The position numbers were made by a program, and so were the translations under genes. Source: Nocardioides luti (GTDB taxonomy: Bacteria; Actinomycetota; Actinomycetes; Propionibacteriales; Nocardioidaceae). From it: a stretch of DNA of 64,000 nucleotides. Below the pieces are notes generated by a model. The model saw only the letters and a program-made list of their open reading frames with translations, had not been told where the DNA came from and did not search any database. The stretch lies in contig NZ_JACKXE010000002.1 of NCBI RefSeq assembly GCF_014212315.1, positions 434,001-498,000 on the forward strand, in the 5' to 3' direction. How positions within the stretch are numbered: position 1 is the first letter of the stretch; each line of letters begins with the position of its first letter. Below, in pieces: positions 49,355 through 57,599 of this stretch.

Positions 49355-50473
49355 TCAGGCGCGGAAGCTCCACGGATCGGTGCACGTGGTGCTGACGCGG
49401 GACTCCACCGTATCGCCCAGCGCCGCGGTCAGCCGCGCCTGCACCAGCGGGAGCCAGGTCGACTCCGCCGCCCAGTGCGCCACGTCCACCAGCGCCGGGC
49501 CGTCCTTCTCCAGGAACTCCCCCGCCGGGTGGTGCCGCAGGTCGCTGGTGACGTAGACGTCGGCCCCGCTCCGGAGCACGTCGTCGAGCAGGAAGTCGCC
49601 CGCCCCGCCGCACACCGCCACCCGTCGTACGACGCGGTCCGGGTCGCCCGCGACCCGCACGCCCTGCGCGGTCGCGGGCAGGGCCGCGGCGACGGTCGCG
49701 GCGAAGGCGCGCAGCGTCGTCTCCTCGACGTCGCCGATCCGCCCGGCGCCCGTCGGGGACGTCCCGGGGTCGGCGAGCTCCATGACGCCGTACGCCGGCT
49801 CCTCGTAGGGATGTGCCGCCAGCACGGCCGCCACCACCCGGTCGCGCAGGCTCCGCGGCAGCACCGCCTCGATGCGGGCCTCGTCGACCACCTCGGGCCG
49901 CCCGATCTCGCCGATCGTCGGGTTGGCCCCCTCGAGCGGGCGGAAGCGGCCCTCGCCGGGGATCGAGAACGACGCGTGCTCGTAGTCGCCGATCCGCCCG
50001 GCGCCGGCCGTCGCCAGCACCTGGCGCAGCTCCTCGGCCTGCTCCCGCGGCACGTAGACCGAGATGTGGTCGAGCGGCTCGTCCCAGGCCGGCGCGACCG
50101 GCGCCAGCCCGGTCACGCCGAGGGCGGTCGCGAGCGCCTCCGACACCCCGCCCAGCGCCCGGTCGGCGTTGGTGTGGGCGGTGAGCAGCGCGCACCCGGC
50201 CCCCGCCAGCACCGCCAGCGTGCGGCCCTTGGGCGTCGTCGCGGCGAAGCCGTGCACGGGCTTGAGGAACAGCGGGTGGTGCACGACCAGCAGGTCGGCG
50301 CCCCACGCGACCGCCTCGCGGGCGACCTCGATCGTCGGGTCGACGGCGAACATCACCTTGCGGACCGGCGCCTCCGGGTCCCCGTGCACCAGCCCGACCG
50401 CGTCCCAGCCGTCCGCCGTCCCCGGTGGGTACCACCCGTGCAGCAGGTCGACGAGCTCACGCAGGTTCGGCAT
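49355..50473 (-). CDS. NIF3-like dinuclear metal-centre protein
   Basis: A 372-residue NIF3/DUF34 family protein with an inserted middle domain. Metal-binding segments are LLVVHHPLF, LLTAHTNADRA and the C-terminal DVAHWAAES. The inserted part carries a PII-like domain, with HPYEEPAYGVMEL near the end. It probably acts as a GTP cyclohydrolase 1 type 2-like or metal-dependent hydrolase. It is the first gene of the NIF3/zinc-ribbon/RNase H run, an arrangement conserved in actinobacteria. Confidence 0.93.
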   Translation of the reverse strand: MPNLRELVDLLHGWYPPGTADGWDAVGLVHGDPEAPVRKVMFAVDPTIEVAREAVAWGADLLVVHHPLFLKPVHGFAATTPKGRTLAVLAGAGCALLTAHTNADRALGGVSEALATALGVTGLAPVAPAWDEPLDHISVYVPREQAEELRQVLATAGAGRIGDYEHASFSIPGEGRFRPLEGANPTIGEIGRPEVVDEARIEAVLPRSLRDRVVAAVLAAHPYEEPAYGVMELADPGTSPTGAGRIGDVEETTLRAFAATVAAALPATAQGVRVAGDPDRVVRRVAVCGGAGDFLLDDVLRSGADVYVTSDLRHHPAGEFLEKDGPALVDVAHWAAESTWLPLVQARLTAALGDTVESRVSTTCTDPWSFRA

Positions 50474-50487
50474 GCCCGGAGATTAGT

Positions 50488-50589
50488 CGAGTCGGCGCAT
50501 CTGCAGATCCCCGACCGCCGAGTCGGCGCATCTGCAGATCCGGTACGCCGGGTCGGCGCCTCTGCGTCTGCAGACGCGCCGACTCGGCG
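50488..50589. repeat. CTGCAG-centred palindromic repeat cluster
   Basis: A 23-base unit (CGAGTCGGCGCATCTGCAGATCC) is repeated perfectly at 50488-50510 and 50519-50541. A third, diverged copy forms a hairpin with GTCGGCGC (50552-50559) and GCGCCGAC (50576-50583) around the 14-bp palindrome GCGTCTGCAGACGC (50564-50577). It fills the gap between NIF3 and the acyl-CoA synthetase. Confidence 0.75.
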
Positions 50590-50596
50590 ATCAGGG

Positions 50597-52159
50597 TCAG
50601 TTCACCTGCCGCTCGCGGCCCTCCCAGTACGGCGCCCGCAGCTTGAACTTCTGCAGCTTCCCGGTCGCGGTGCGGGCGAGCTCGTCGCGGAACTCGATCG
50701 ACGTCGGCGCCTTGTAGCCCGCGGCCTTGTCCTTGCACCACGCGATCAGGTCGGCCTCGGTGGCCTCCTGGCCCTTCTCGAGCACCACGAGCGCCTTGAT
50801 CGTCTCGCCCCACTTCTCGCTGGGGACGCCGATCACCGCCACCTCGGCCACCGCCGGGTGCGAGAACAGCACGTCCTCGACCTCGATGGAGGAGACGTTC
50901 TCACCTCCGGTGATGATCACGTCCTTCTTGCGGTCGCTGATCGTGAGGTAGCCGTCGTCGCCGATCACGCCGCCGTCGCCGGTGTGGAACCAGCCGTCCC
51001 GCAGCGCCCGCGACGACTCCTCGGGCTGCTCCCAGTACCCCTCCAGCACGACGTTGGAGCGGGCCAGCACCTCGCCGGCGTTCTCCTCGTCCTCCGAGGT
51101 CGTGAGGCGTACGCCGAGGGCCGGGGCGCCCGCCCGGGTCAGCAGCGTCGCGCGCTCGAGCGGGTCGAGGTCGTCCCACTCGGCCCGGCCCCGGTTGATC
51201 GTCAGCAGCGGCGAGGTCTCGGTGAGCCCGTAGATCTGGATGAACTCCCAGCCCAGCTCCTCCTCGACCCGCGCGACGGTCTTCGTGGGCGGCGGGGCGC
51301 CGGCCATGATGATCCGGACCCGGTCGCGGCCCGGGATCTCGCCCTCCCAGGACTGCGCGGCCTCGAGGACGGCGGCGGCGACCGCGGGCGCGGCGCACAT
51401 CACGGTGACCCCGTGGTCGCGCACCCGGCGCAGGATCTCGGCGCCGTCGATCTTGCGGATCACGACCTGCTTGACGCCCAGGCCGGTCATGGCGAACGGC
51501 ATCCCCCAGCCGTTCGCGTGGAACATCGGCAGCGTGTGGAGGTAGACGTCGCGGTCGGTGACCGCGGTGTGCATCGCGAAGGTGACCGCGTTGACCCAGA
51601 TGTTGCGGTGGGTGATCTGCACGCCCTTGGGGCGGGCGGTCGTGCCGGAGGTGTAGTTGATGCAGGCGGTGGCGTTCTCGTCGGGGGTCCAGGGCTCCGG
51701 CTCGGCGCCGCCGTCCTCGGGGGCGGCCGCGTAGAGGTCCTCGTCCGCGCCGATCACGAAGCGGTGCTCGGCGGTGACGTCCTTGAGCACCTCGTCGAGC
51801 TCGGGGTCGATGATCAGGACCCGCGCCCCGGAGTGCTCGACGATGTACTTCACCTCGTCGGGCCGGAGCCGGAAGTTCACCGGCACCAGCACCCGCCCGA
51901 AGCCGGCGACGCCGAAGAACGCCGTCAGCAGGCGGGCGCTGTTGTGGCTGACCACGGCCACGCGGTCGCCGAAGCCGATGCCGAGCTCGTCGAGCCGGGC
52001 GGCCTGCCGGCGCGCGAGGGCGCCGATCTCGGCGTAGGTCAGCTCACCCCCGCCCAGGGGCGCGGCCGGCTGGTCCGGCTCGTCCACCACGCCGGTCCGG
52101 GCGCCGTAGACCTGCACGGCACGGTCGATGAAGTCGGAGACGCTGAACGGGACGAGCAC
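50597..52159 (-). CDS. Acyl-CoA synthetase (AMP-binding)
   Basis: A 520-residue adenylate-forming enzyme. The P-loop-like INYTSGTTARPKGVQ, the A5 motif IQIYGLTETSPL, the A7/A8 region WFHTGDGGVIGDDGYLTISDRKKDVIITGGENVSS and the C-terminal ATGKLQKFKLR with the catalytic Lys are all present. It should activate a fatty or aromatic acid to its CoA ester. GTG 52159 has AGGAGGT upstream; longer frame starts are unsupported. Confidence 0.92.
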   Translation of the reverse strand: MLVPFSVSDFIDRAVQVYGARTGVVDEPDQPAAPLGGGELTYAEIGALARRQAARLDELGIGFGDRVAVVSHNSARLLTAFFGVAGFGRVLVPVNFRLRPDEVKYIVEHSGARVLIIDPELDEVLKDVTAEHRFVIGADEDLYAAAPEDGGAEPEPWTPDENATACINYTSGTTARPKGVQITHRNIWVNAVTFAMHTAVTDRDVYLHTLPMFHANGWGMPFAMTGLGVKQVVIRKIDGAEILRRVRDHGVTVMCAAPAVAAAVLEAAQSWEGEIPGRDRVRIIMAGAPPPTKTVARVEEELGWEFIQIYGLTETSPLLTINRGRAEWDDLDPLERATLLTRAGAPALGVRLTTSEDEENAGEVLARSNVVLEGYWEQPEESSRALRDGWFHTGDGGVIGDDGYLTISDRKKDVIITGGENVSSIEVEDVLFSHPAVAEVAVIGVPSEKWGETIKALVVLEKGQEATEADLIAWCKDKAAGYKAPTSIEFRDELARTATGKLQKFKLRAPYWEGRERQVN

Positions 52160-52249
52160 GGGACCTCCTGGGCGCAGGACTGTGACGACCACCACTGTAG
52201 TGAGCCCCCGTTGCCGCTTCGTCGGTCGCGCCCGACGCAGGCGCACGCA

Positions 52250-52289
52250 CCGCGGCCCCGACCGACCCGAGGGTCGACCGGGGCCGCGG
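52250..52289. terminator. Strong hairpin after the His-rich/DUF4331 operon
   Basis: An outer 10-bp stem (52250-52259 with 52280-52289) with an inner 5-bp stem. It lies 11 bases beyond the stop of the His-rich gene on the minus strand, an ideal terminator position. Confidence 0.65.
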
Positions 52290-52299
52290 CGTACGACGC

Positions 52300-52698
52300 T
52301 CACCAGGTCGCGGTGGCGACCTCCCCGCCGCGCACGGCGACGGTCAGGTGGATGTCGCGCGTCTCCTTGACGTAGAGGTCGTAGGACCCCTCCACGAGCT
52401 CGGGGAACACCAGCGACGGCACCTGCTGCCCACCGACGGGACGGTTGACCACGGCCACGTGCGGGTGCGGCGACCCGTGTGCGTGTCCGTGGTCGTGAGA
52501 GTGCCCGTGGTCGTGCGAGTGGTTGTGCGCGTGGTCGTGCTCCGGCCCGAAGTCGGCTCCCTCGGGCTTGATCTCGACCTCGACGCCCTCCATCTCGACC
52601 GGCATGGTGACGACCAGCGCGCCGACGTCGCCCCCGATGTCGAGCAGGACGGAGCCCTGCCCGGCGTACGGGTTCTCGACCTGCGCGGCGGTGGTCAC
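52300..52698 (-). CDS. Histidine-rich small protein
   Basis: A 132-residue protein with a remarkable stretch (about residues 53-80) of alternating His-Asp/His-Gly pairs that should bind metal ions, likely zinc or nickel. Flanking segments are beta-rich (GSVLLDIGGDVGALVVTMP; ELVEGSYDLYVK). No known family. GTG 52698 overlaps the DUF4331 stop (GTGA), so it is coupled to that gene. Confidence 0.75.
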   Translation of the reverse strand: MTTAAQVENPYAGQGSVLLDIGGDVGALVVTMPVEMEGVEVEIKPEGADFGPEHDHAHNHSHDHGHSHDHGHAHGSPHPHVAVVNRPVGGQQVPSLVFPELVEGSYDLYVKETRDIHLTVAVRGGEVATATW

Positions 52699-54074
52699 GA
52701 CGCCTTCGTGGTGCCGGGCTCGGTCTGGTAGCCCCCGCCGGGGAGACCGAGGTAGGGGAACTTCCCGGTCACGGCCGCGTTGGTGTTCTTCGTCCCGTCC
52801 GTGACGGCGCTGGCGGCGTCGTCCGGCTGGTACGACGGGTCCACCAGCGGGATCGTGAGGCCCGCGATCGCCCGGAGCTCGATCGTCACGACGTCGTCGC
52901 GGATCCGGCGACCGTTCGGGAAGCCCGCGGCGTCCCCGGCGACGAGGCCGAGGTTCTTGGGCTTGTCCGACGGCGGGATCGCGACGTTGAGCCGCAGCAT
53001 GTCCGACTTCACGGGTCCGGTGTAGTTCTGGAAGCCCGGGACGATCCCGGCCGGGATGCCGGTGAGCAGGATCGCGTTGAGGTCGGCACGCGGCTTGTCG
53101 TACGCCGCGAGCTTCGGGAACACGCCGGGGTAGAGCACGGGCAGCAGGCCCTGGAGCTCCGGCTTGTTGACGTACTTCTCGTAGCGGCGGTCACCGTGCG
53201 GCCGGCGGGCGTTCCACGTGTCCTTCTCGGCCATCGGGACGATGACCTCGTTGAACAGCGGGTTGCCCAGGCGACCGACCTGCTCCCAGGGGCCGTGGCC
53301 CTTGTAGGAGCCCGACTCCTGGTCGAAGATCCGCGACTTGCGCCGGCTCGCCGAGGCCCAGACGCCGATGACGGCCTTCTCGGCCATCGGGTCCTTCGGC
53401 CGCGAGCGGTCCCGCGTGAGCTGCTTGATCGGCACCTGGATCGCGATCGTGTGCACGTTGTAGGACTGCACCGCGTTGACGCCGCCCATGTTCGGCATGG
53501 AGATCAGGTGCGCCTCGTTGAAGGGGCGCAGCGCCCCCAGGTCGAAGATGCTGCCGAGGTCGACGTGGAAGGCGTCGGCGCGCTGCCCGGCGAAGACCTT
53601 GCGACCGTTGCCGATCTTGTGGATCGCCTGGTTGGAGAGCGTCTTGTAGTCAGGCGTGCTCCGCTTGCCGACGTTCACCGGCGGGACGGGCAGGTTGCGG
53701 GCGAGTGTCCGCTCCTTGCCGTTCCGGACGACGCTGACGGTGTAGTACTGCGGGCGGTTCCAGGTCTCGTCCGAGATGTTCTTGATCTGGCCGGTGTTGT
53801 AGAGGAACGTCTTCGCGTTTCGGATCCGGGTGTGGAACTTGAAGCGGTAGGTGATGTCCGCCTCGCCCGTGCCTTTGTTGGCCACGTGGATCTCGTAGCG
53901 CACGTCGTCGCCGAACTCGTAGAAGTTCGGGCCGCCGTCCGGCTGCTGCAGCGGGATGAAGTTGGCCACGAGCGTGACCGTGTCCGGCTTGTCCGGGCTG
54001 ACGAACGCGTAGGTGTCGGTGTTGTCGGCGACCGGGTCCTTGGAGATCTCCGGTGCTTCGCGGTGCGAGGACAT
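52695..54074 (-). CDS. DUF4331 protein
   Basis: A 459-residue protein of the DUF4331 family: MSSHREAPEISKDPVADNTDTYAFVSPDKPDTVTL at the start, FYEFGDDVRYEIHV and a long C-terminal domain. The family is associated with halogen or organic-substrate metabolism in some bacteria, but its reaction is unknown. There is no signal peptide. ATG 54074 shares a base with the upstream Tat-protein stop (TGATG); the next gene overlaps at 52695-52698. Confidence 0.88.
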   Translation of the reverse strand: MSSHREAPEISKDPVADNTDTYAFVSPDKPDTVTLVANFIPLQQPDGGPNFYEFGDDVRYEIHVANKGTGEADITYRFKFHTRIRNAKTFLYNTGQIKNISDETWNRPQYYTVSVVRNGKERTLARNLPVPPVNVGKRSTPDYKTLSNQAIHKIGNGRKVFAGQRADAFHVDLGSIFDLGALRPFNEAHLISMPNMGGVNAVQSYNVHTIAIQVPIKQLTRDRSRPKDPMAEKAVIGVWASASRRKSRIFDQESGSYKGHGPWEQVGRLGNPLFNEVIVPMAEKDTWNARRPHGDRRYEKYVNKPELQGLLPVLYPGVFPKLAAYDKPRADLNAILLTGIPAGIVPGFQNYTGPVKSDMLRLNVAIPPSDKPKNLGLVAGDAAGFPNGRRIRDDVVTIELRAIAGLTIPLVDPSYQPDDAASAVTDGTKNTNAAVTGKFPYLGLPGGGYQTEPGTTKAS

Positions 54075-54337
54075 CAGCGACCCCCTGCCGCGTTGAGGAT
54101 GCGGGTGACGAGGTCGCGGTCGTGCACGACGACCTCGCGCTCGCCGACCATGAGACGCAGCTCGCTGGAGCGGTGGTCCTTGACGTAGGCGACCACGGTC
54201 TCCTTGGCGCTCGTCGCGCTCGGACGTGCGCCGGCCGCCTCGGCCGCGCCGGCGGAGCCGGTGGTCAGCGCCACCGTTCCTGCGGCCGCGCCTGCGCCGG
54301 CCACGGCGATGAACTTTCTCCTGCTGGTGTCGCTCAT
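54074..54337 (-). CDS. Small Tat-exported protein
   Basis: An 87-residue protein. The N-terminus SRRKFIAVAGAGAAAGTVAL is a textbook twin-arginine signal, followed by a short Ala-rich linker and a tail of about 40 residues (ELRLMVGEREVVVHDRDLV). Tat export suggests folding or cofactor loading before secretion, possibly with the DUF4331 or His-rich partner. ATG 54337 is chosen; an upstream in-frame start would precede the Tat motif by 16 residues. Confidence 0.78.
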   Translation of the reverse strand: MSDTSRRKFIAVAGAGAAAGTVALTTGSAGAAEAAGARPSATSAKETVVAYVKDHRSSELRLMVGEREVVVHDRDLVTRILNAAGGR

Positions 54338-54440
54338 CCATGCCTCCGTGTGAAGGGGTGCGCGCCTCCATGTGAGCCGCGCCACAAGGCGTTCGGAGCC
54401 GGTGGCCGGACGGATGGGACCGGGGGCAGAAGATCTCGGG

Positions 54441-54512
54441 TGGGCGCAGAGGGGATCGAACCCCCGACCACCTCGTTGTAAGCGAGGGGCTCTACCGCTG
54501 AGCTATACGCCC
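54441..54512 (-). tRNA. tRNA-Val (anticodon UAC)
   Basis: A 72-base cloverleaf. The acceptor GGGCGTA pairs with TGCGCCC, the D-arm AGCTCAGCGGTAGAGC is present, the anticodon stem CTCGC/GCGAG-type surrounds CTTACAA with TAC, and the T-arm is GGGGGTTCGATCCCC. The discriminator is A; the terminal CCA is not encoded (CCC follows). It decodes GUA and related Val codons. Confidence 0.95.
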
Positions 54513-54599
54513 GGGCTCCGGCGCGGAGCGGGCACAGACTACGCGAGCCGGCGCGGCGTCCGGCAACTCGCCACGGACGGCGCCCTCGGGCAGAAATGA

Positions 54600-54637
54600 G
54601 TCGAACCGCTGGCGTCTCGGGTCACCAGCGGTTCGAC
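54600..54637. terminator. Hairpin between ahpE and tRNA-Val
   Basis: A perfect 13-bp stem (54600-54612 with 54625-54637) with a 12-base loop. It lies 134 bases beyond the AhpE stop and before the tRNA, both on the minus strand. It could terminate ahpE transcripts. The rest of the 54513-54770 gap holds no gene. Confidence 0.5.
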
Positions 54638-54770
54638 GAGATCCACGTTAGAACGGTCCCCGGATCGTTGTCGCCCCTTGTCCGGAAAGTTGTGGAAAAA
54701 CCGCGGTTCCGGTCCAGACCATGACGCTGGACCAGTGCGCGCGACCCCTTGACGAGGTCGCCGGCCGGCG

Positions 54771-55235
54771 TCAGGAGAGCGCGAGCAGCTGGTCGAGGTG
54801 CTCGTCGAGGTCGCGGCCCTCGGGCATCGCGTTGTGTACCGCCCAGCGCACCGTGCCGGCCTTGTCGATGACGTACGACGAGCGCCGCGGGCAGCCCTTC
54901 TGCTCGTCGAAGACGTCGAACGCGCGCGACACCTCGCCGTGCGGCCAGAAGTCCGAGAGCAGGGGGAAGTTCAGCCCGTCCTGGTCGGCGAAGGTCCGCA
55001 GCGCGTAGACCGGGTCGCACGAGATCGCGAGCACCTCGGTCTCGAAGGTCATGAACTCCGCGAGCCGGTCGCGGATCCCCGCCATCTCGCCCGTGCACAC
55101 GCCGGAGAACGCGAAGGGGTAGAAGAAGATCGCGACGGCCTTCTTGTCGCGGTACGACGAGAGCGTGACGTCCTGGCCGAACTGGTCGCGCAGGCAGAAG
55201 TCCGGGGCCGGTCCCCCGATGGTGAGTCCATCCAT
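54771..55235 (-). CDS. ahpE: AhpE-like peroxiredoxin
   Basis: A 154-residue peroxiredoxin reducing peroxides in the cytosol. The peroxidatic Cys is Cys47 in FAFSGVCTGEM, with Arg in the CPRRSSYVIDK region; further Cys occur at about 14 and 76. The length equals that of mycobacterial AhpE (a 1-Cys type). ATG 55235 is preferred, with GAGG upstream; a GTG three codons earlier is an alternative. Confidence 0.92.
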   Translation of the reverse strand: MDGLTIGGPAPDFCLRDQFGQDVTLSSYRDKKAVAIFFYPFAFSGVCTGEMAGIRDRLAEFMTFETEVLAISCDPVYALRTFADQDGLNFPLLSDFWPHGEVSRAFDVFDEQKGCPRRSSYVIDKAGTVRWAVHNAMPEGRDLDEHLDQLLALS

Positions 55236-55304
55236 GGTGGACACATCCTCGCACCAGCCGCGGACACCGCCGCACCGGCCCGGCCACCGCCGACGTGCCG
55301 TGGG

Positions 55305-56924
55305 TCAGTCCTCGTCGGGGTCCTTCGCGAGCTCGCGCTTGAGCACCTTGCCGGTCGCGTTGCGGGGCAGCTCGTCGAGGAAGACGATCTCGCGCGGCAC
55401 CTTGTAGCGGGCGAGGTTCTGCTTCACCCAGCCCTTGAGGTCGTCCTCGCTGACGTCCTGGCCGCTCTTGAGCGAGACGAAGGCCTTGAGGCGCTTGCCG
55501 TAGTCGTCGTCGTCGACGCCGATCGCGGCGACCTCGCCGACCGCCTCGTGGCGGGCCAGGCAGTCCTCGACCTCCTTGGGGAAGACGTTCTCCCCGCCGG
55601 AGACGATCATCTCGTCGTCGCGCCCCTCGACGTACAACCGGCCGTCGTCGCCGAAGCGGCCGACGTCGCCGGTCGACATCAGGCCGTCGATCATGTCCTT
55701 GTGGCCGCCGCCGGTGTAGCCCTCGAAGAGCAGGCTGTTGCCGACGAAGATCCGGCCGGCGTCACCGTGCCCGACCTCCTTGCCGTCCTCGTCGTAGATC
55801 TTCACGACGGTCGCCCACGGCGGCTTGCCGGCCGAGGACGGCGCCTCGCGCAGGTCGACGGGGTTGGCGATCGAGGCGTAGGCGACCTCGGTGGAGCCGT
55901 AGATGTTGTAGAGGTTGTCGCCGAAGTGGTTCATCCAGTCCAGCGCCAGGTCGCCGGGCAGCGCCGACCCGGAGGCCGCGACCACCTTCAGCTGCGGGAG
56001 GTCGTACGACGCCAGCGTCTTCTCCTCCAGCGCCATGATCCGCTGCAGCATCACCGGGATCACCGCGAGCGAGTCGCACTTCTCGGACTGCACGGCCTCG
56101 AGACAGCCCTCGGGGTCGAACTTGCGTCGGAGCACCACGGTGGAGCCGAGCAGCATGGCCATGGCCAGGTGCGCGAAGCCCCACGTGTGGAAGAGCGGAG
56201 CGGCGATGTGCGTGCGCCAGCCGTACTTCAGCGGCATCCGCGACAGCAGCGAGACCGCGGCGTCGATGCCGGCCTCGTTGCGGGGCGCGCCCTTGGGGGT
56301 GCCGGTCGTCCCGGAGGTGAGGATCACGATCCGCGCGTGGTGGTCCGGCGGGTCGAGGTCGCCGTCGTCCTGGGAGTCGATGAGCGACTGGATCGTCGGG
56401 ACGTCGACGTCCTCGTCGTGCCAGGCGACGACCCGCTGGGCGACGTCGGCCTTGGCGAGCAGCTCGGTGAACTCCTCGTCGTGGATGACGACGGTCGGCT
56501 TCTCGCGCTCCAGCACGTCGACGAGCTGCGGGCCGGCGAAGGCGGTGTTGAGGTAGAGGATGTCCGCGCCGAGCTTGGCGACCGCGACGGTCGCGTCGAC
56601 GAAGCCCCGGTGGTTGCGGCACATCAGGGCGACCGAGTCGCCCTCCTCGACGCCCTGCTCGGCCAGCGCGCGGGCCAGCGCGTTCGAGCGGCGGTGCATC
56701 TCGCCGTACGTCAGCGACCCGATCTCGTCGATCAGCCCCACCTGGTCGGGCGCGCGGACCGCCAGGGCCGCGAAGCCGCCGGCCGGGCCGGTCCCCCACC
56801 GCCGGATCGTGCGGGCGATCCCCAGGAGCGCCGCGGGGCTGTAGGGCCGGATGATCCCGGACTCGGTGAGGACCTTGAGGCTGGTGCCGGTCGCGGCAGC
56901 GCGGCCGAGGGCGGATCGGAGCAC
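55305..56924 (-). CDS. Fatty-acid/aryl-CoA ligase
   Basis: A 539-residue adenylate-forming ligase. Motifs: ILTSGTTGTPKGAPR, IYGSTEVAYASIANP, GLMSTGDVGRFGDDGRLYVEGRDDEMIVSGGENVFP and NATGKVLKREL with catalytic Lys. It resembles FadD-type acyl-CoA synthetases near the fatty-acid synthesis locus. The GTG start is 21 bases from the DUF3052 stop (gene order DUF3052, ligase, ahpE on one strand). Confidence 0.92.
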   Translation of the reverse strand: MLRSALGRAAATGTSLKVLTESGIIRPYSPAALLGIARTIRRWGTGPAGGFAALAVRAPDQVGLIDEIGSLTYGEMHRRSNALARALAEQGVEEGDSVALMCRNHRGFVDATVAVAKLGADILYLNTAFAGPQLVDVLEREKPTVVIHDEEFTELLAKADVAQRVVAWHDEDVDVPTIQSLIDSQDDGDLDPPDHHARIVILTSGTTGTPKGAPRNEAGIDAAVSLLSRMPLKYGWRTHIAAPLFHTWGFAHLAMAMLLGSTVVLRRKFDPEGCLEAVQSEKCDSLAVIPVMLQRIMALEEKTLASYDLPQLKVVAASGSALPGDLALDWMNHFGDNLYNIYGSTEVAYASIANPVDLREAPSSAGKPPWATVVKIYDEDGKEVGHGDAGRIFVGNSLLFEGYTGGGHKDMIDGLMSTGDVGRFGDDGRLYVEGRDDEMIVSGGENVFPKEVEDCLARHEAVGEVAAIGVDDDDYGKRLKAFVSLKSGQDVSEDDLKGWVKQNLARYKVPREIVFLDELPRNATGKVLKRELAKDPDED

Positions 56925-56945
56925 GTGTGTCCTAGGGCTGGAGGA

Positions 56946-57389
56946 TCAGGCGGGCGTCTTCGGGGCGACCAGCCGGGTGGCCGACCAGTCCTTGCTCACT
57001 GCGGCCGTGGTCGTCTGCGACAGTCCGGCGATCGGGGCGGCCTCGGCGATGTCGGCCGGGTCGACGCTGTTGGGCCGGCCGACCTTCGGCGTCAGCAGCC
57101 AGATCTGGCCGCCGCCCACGAGGTCGGTCAGCGAGTCCACGAGCCCGTCGACCAGGTCGCCGTCCTCGTCGCGCCACCAGAGCAGCACGGCGTCCACGAC
57201 GTTGCCGTAGTCGCTGTCGACGAGGTCGGCGTCGACCGCGTCCTCGATCGCGACCCGGAGGTCGTCGTCGGTGTCGTTGTCCCAGCCCAGTTCCTGGATG
57301 ACCATGCCGGGCTTGAAGCCGAGCCTCTCGGCCGGGCCCTGCGTGGCTCCGTCTGTCTGGGTGGACCCGCCACCCGCGGTCGAACTCAC
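56946..57389 (-). CDS. DUF3052 protein
   Basis: A 147-residue acidic protein: ERLGFKPGMVIQELGWDNDTDDDL, VDAVLLWWRDEDGDLVD and GQIWLLTPKVGRPNSVDPADI are typical of DUF3052 (Rv2239c-like). Function unknown; in actinobacteria it commonly sits between ahpE and aceE. GTG 57389 has GGAGG upstream; an earlier in-frame ATG is rejected because it adds atypical sequence. Confidence 0.9.
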   Translation of the reverse strand: MSSTAGGGSTQTDGATQGPAERLGFKPGMVIQELGWDNDTDDDLRVAIEDAVDADLVDSDYGNVVDAVLLWWRDEDGDLVDGLVDSLTDLVGGGQIWLLTPKVGRPNSVDPADIAEAAPIAGLSQTTTAAVSKDWSATRLVAPKTPA

Positions 57390-57599
57390 TGAATCCTCCG
57401 GTCGCTCAAGGTCAGCCGCCCGTTCCCGGGCGGCAAGGTGGAGGTAGTCCACCGGAGTTGCGGCGGTGGCGCAACCCGTGTCCACCGCGCGACCTGCGAC
57501 TTCGGGTCCCGCGGAGCCCCCGGACGGGGCCGATCCACCGCCCCTGAGACTACCGATGGGTAAATTTCGCAGGATCCACGCGCGTGCAACGATGACACG

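Noticed and set aside
54676..54705. DnaA-box-like TTGTGGAAAA stretch
   Set aside because: Only a single partial match and no cluster of boxes or AT-rich unwinding region; not an origin.
57390..57599. Extra gene between DUF3052 and aceE
   Set aside because: The open frames in this 210-base gap lack coding character and ribosome-binding sites; I regard it as the aceE promoter region.
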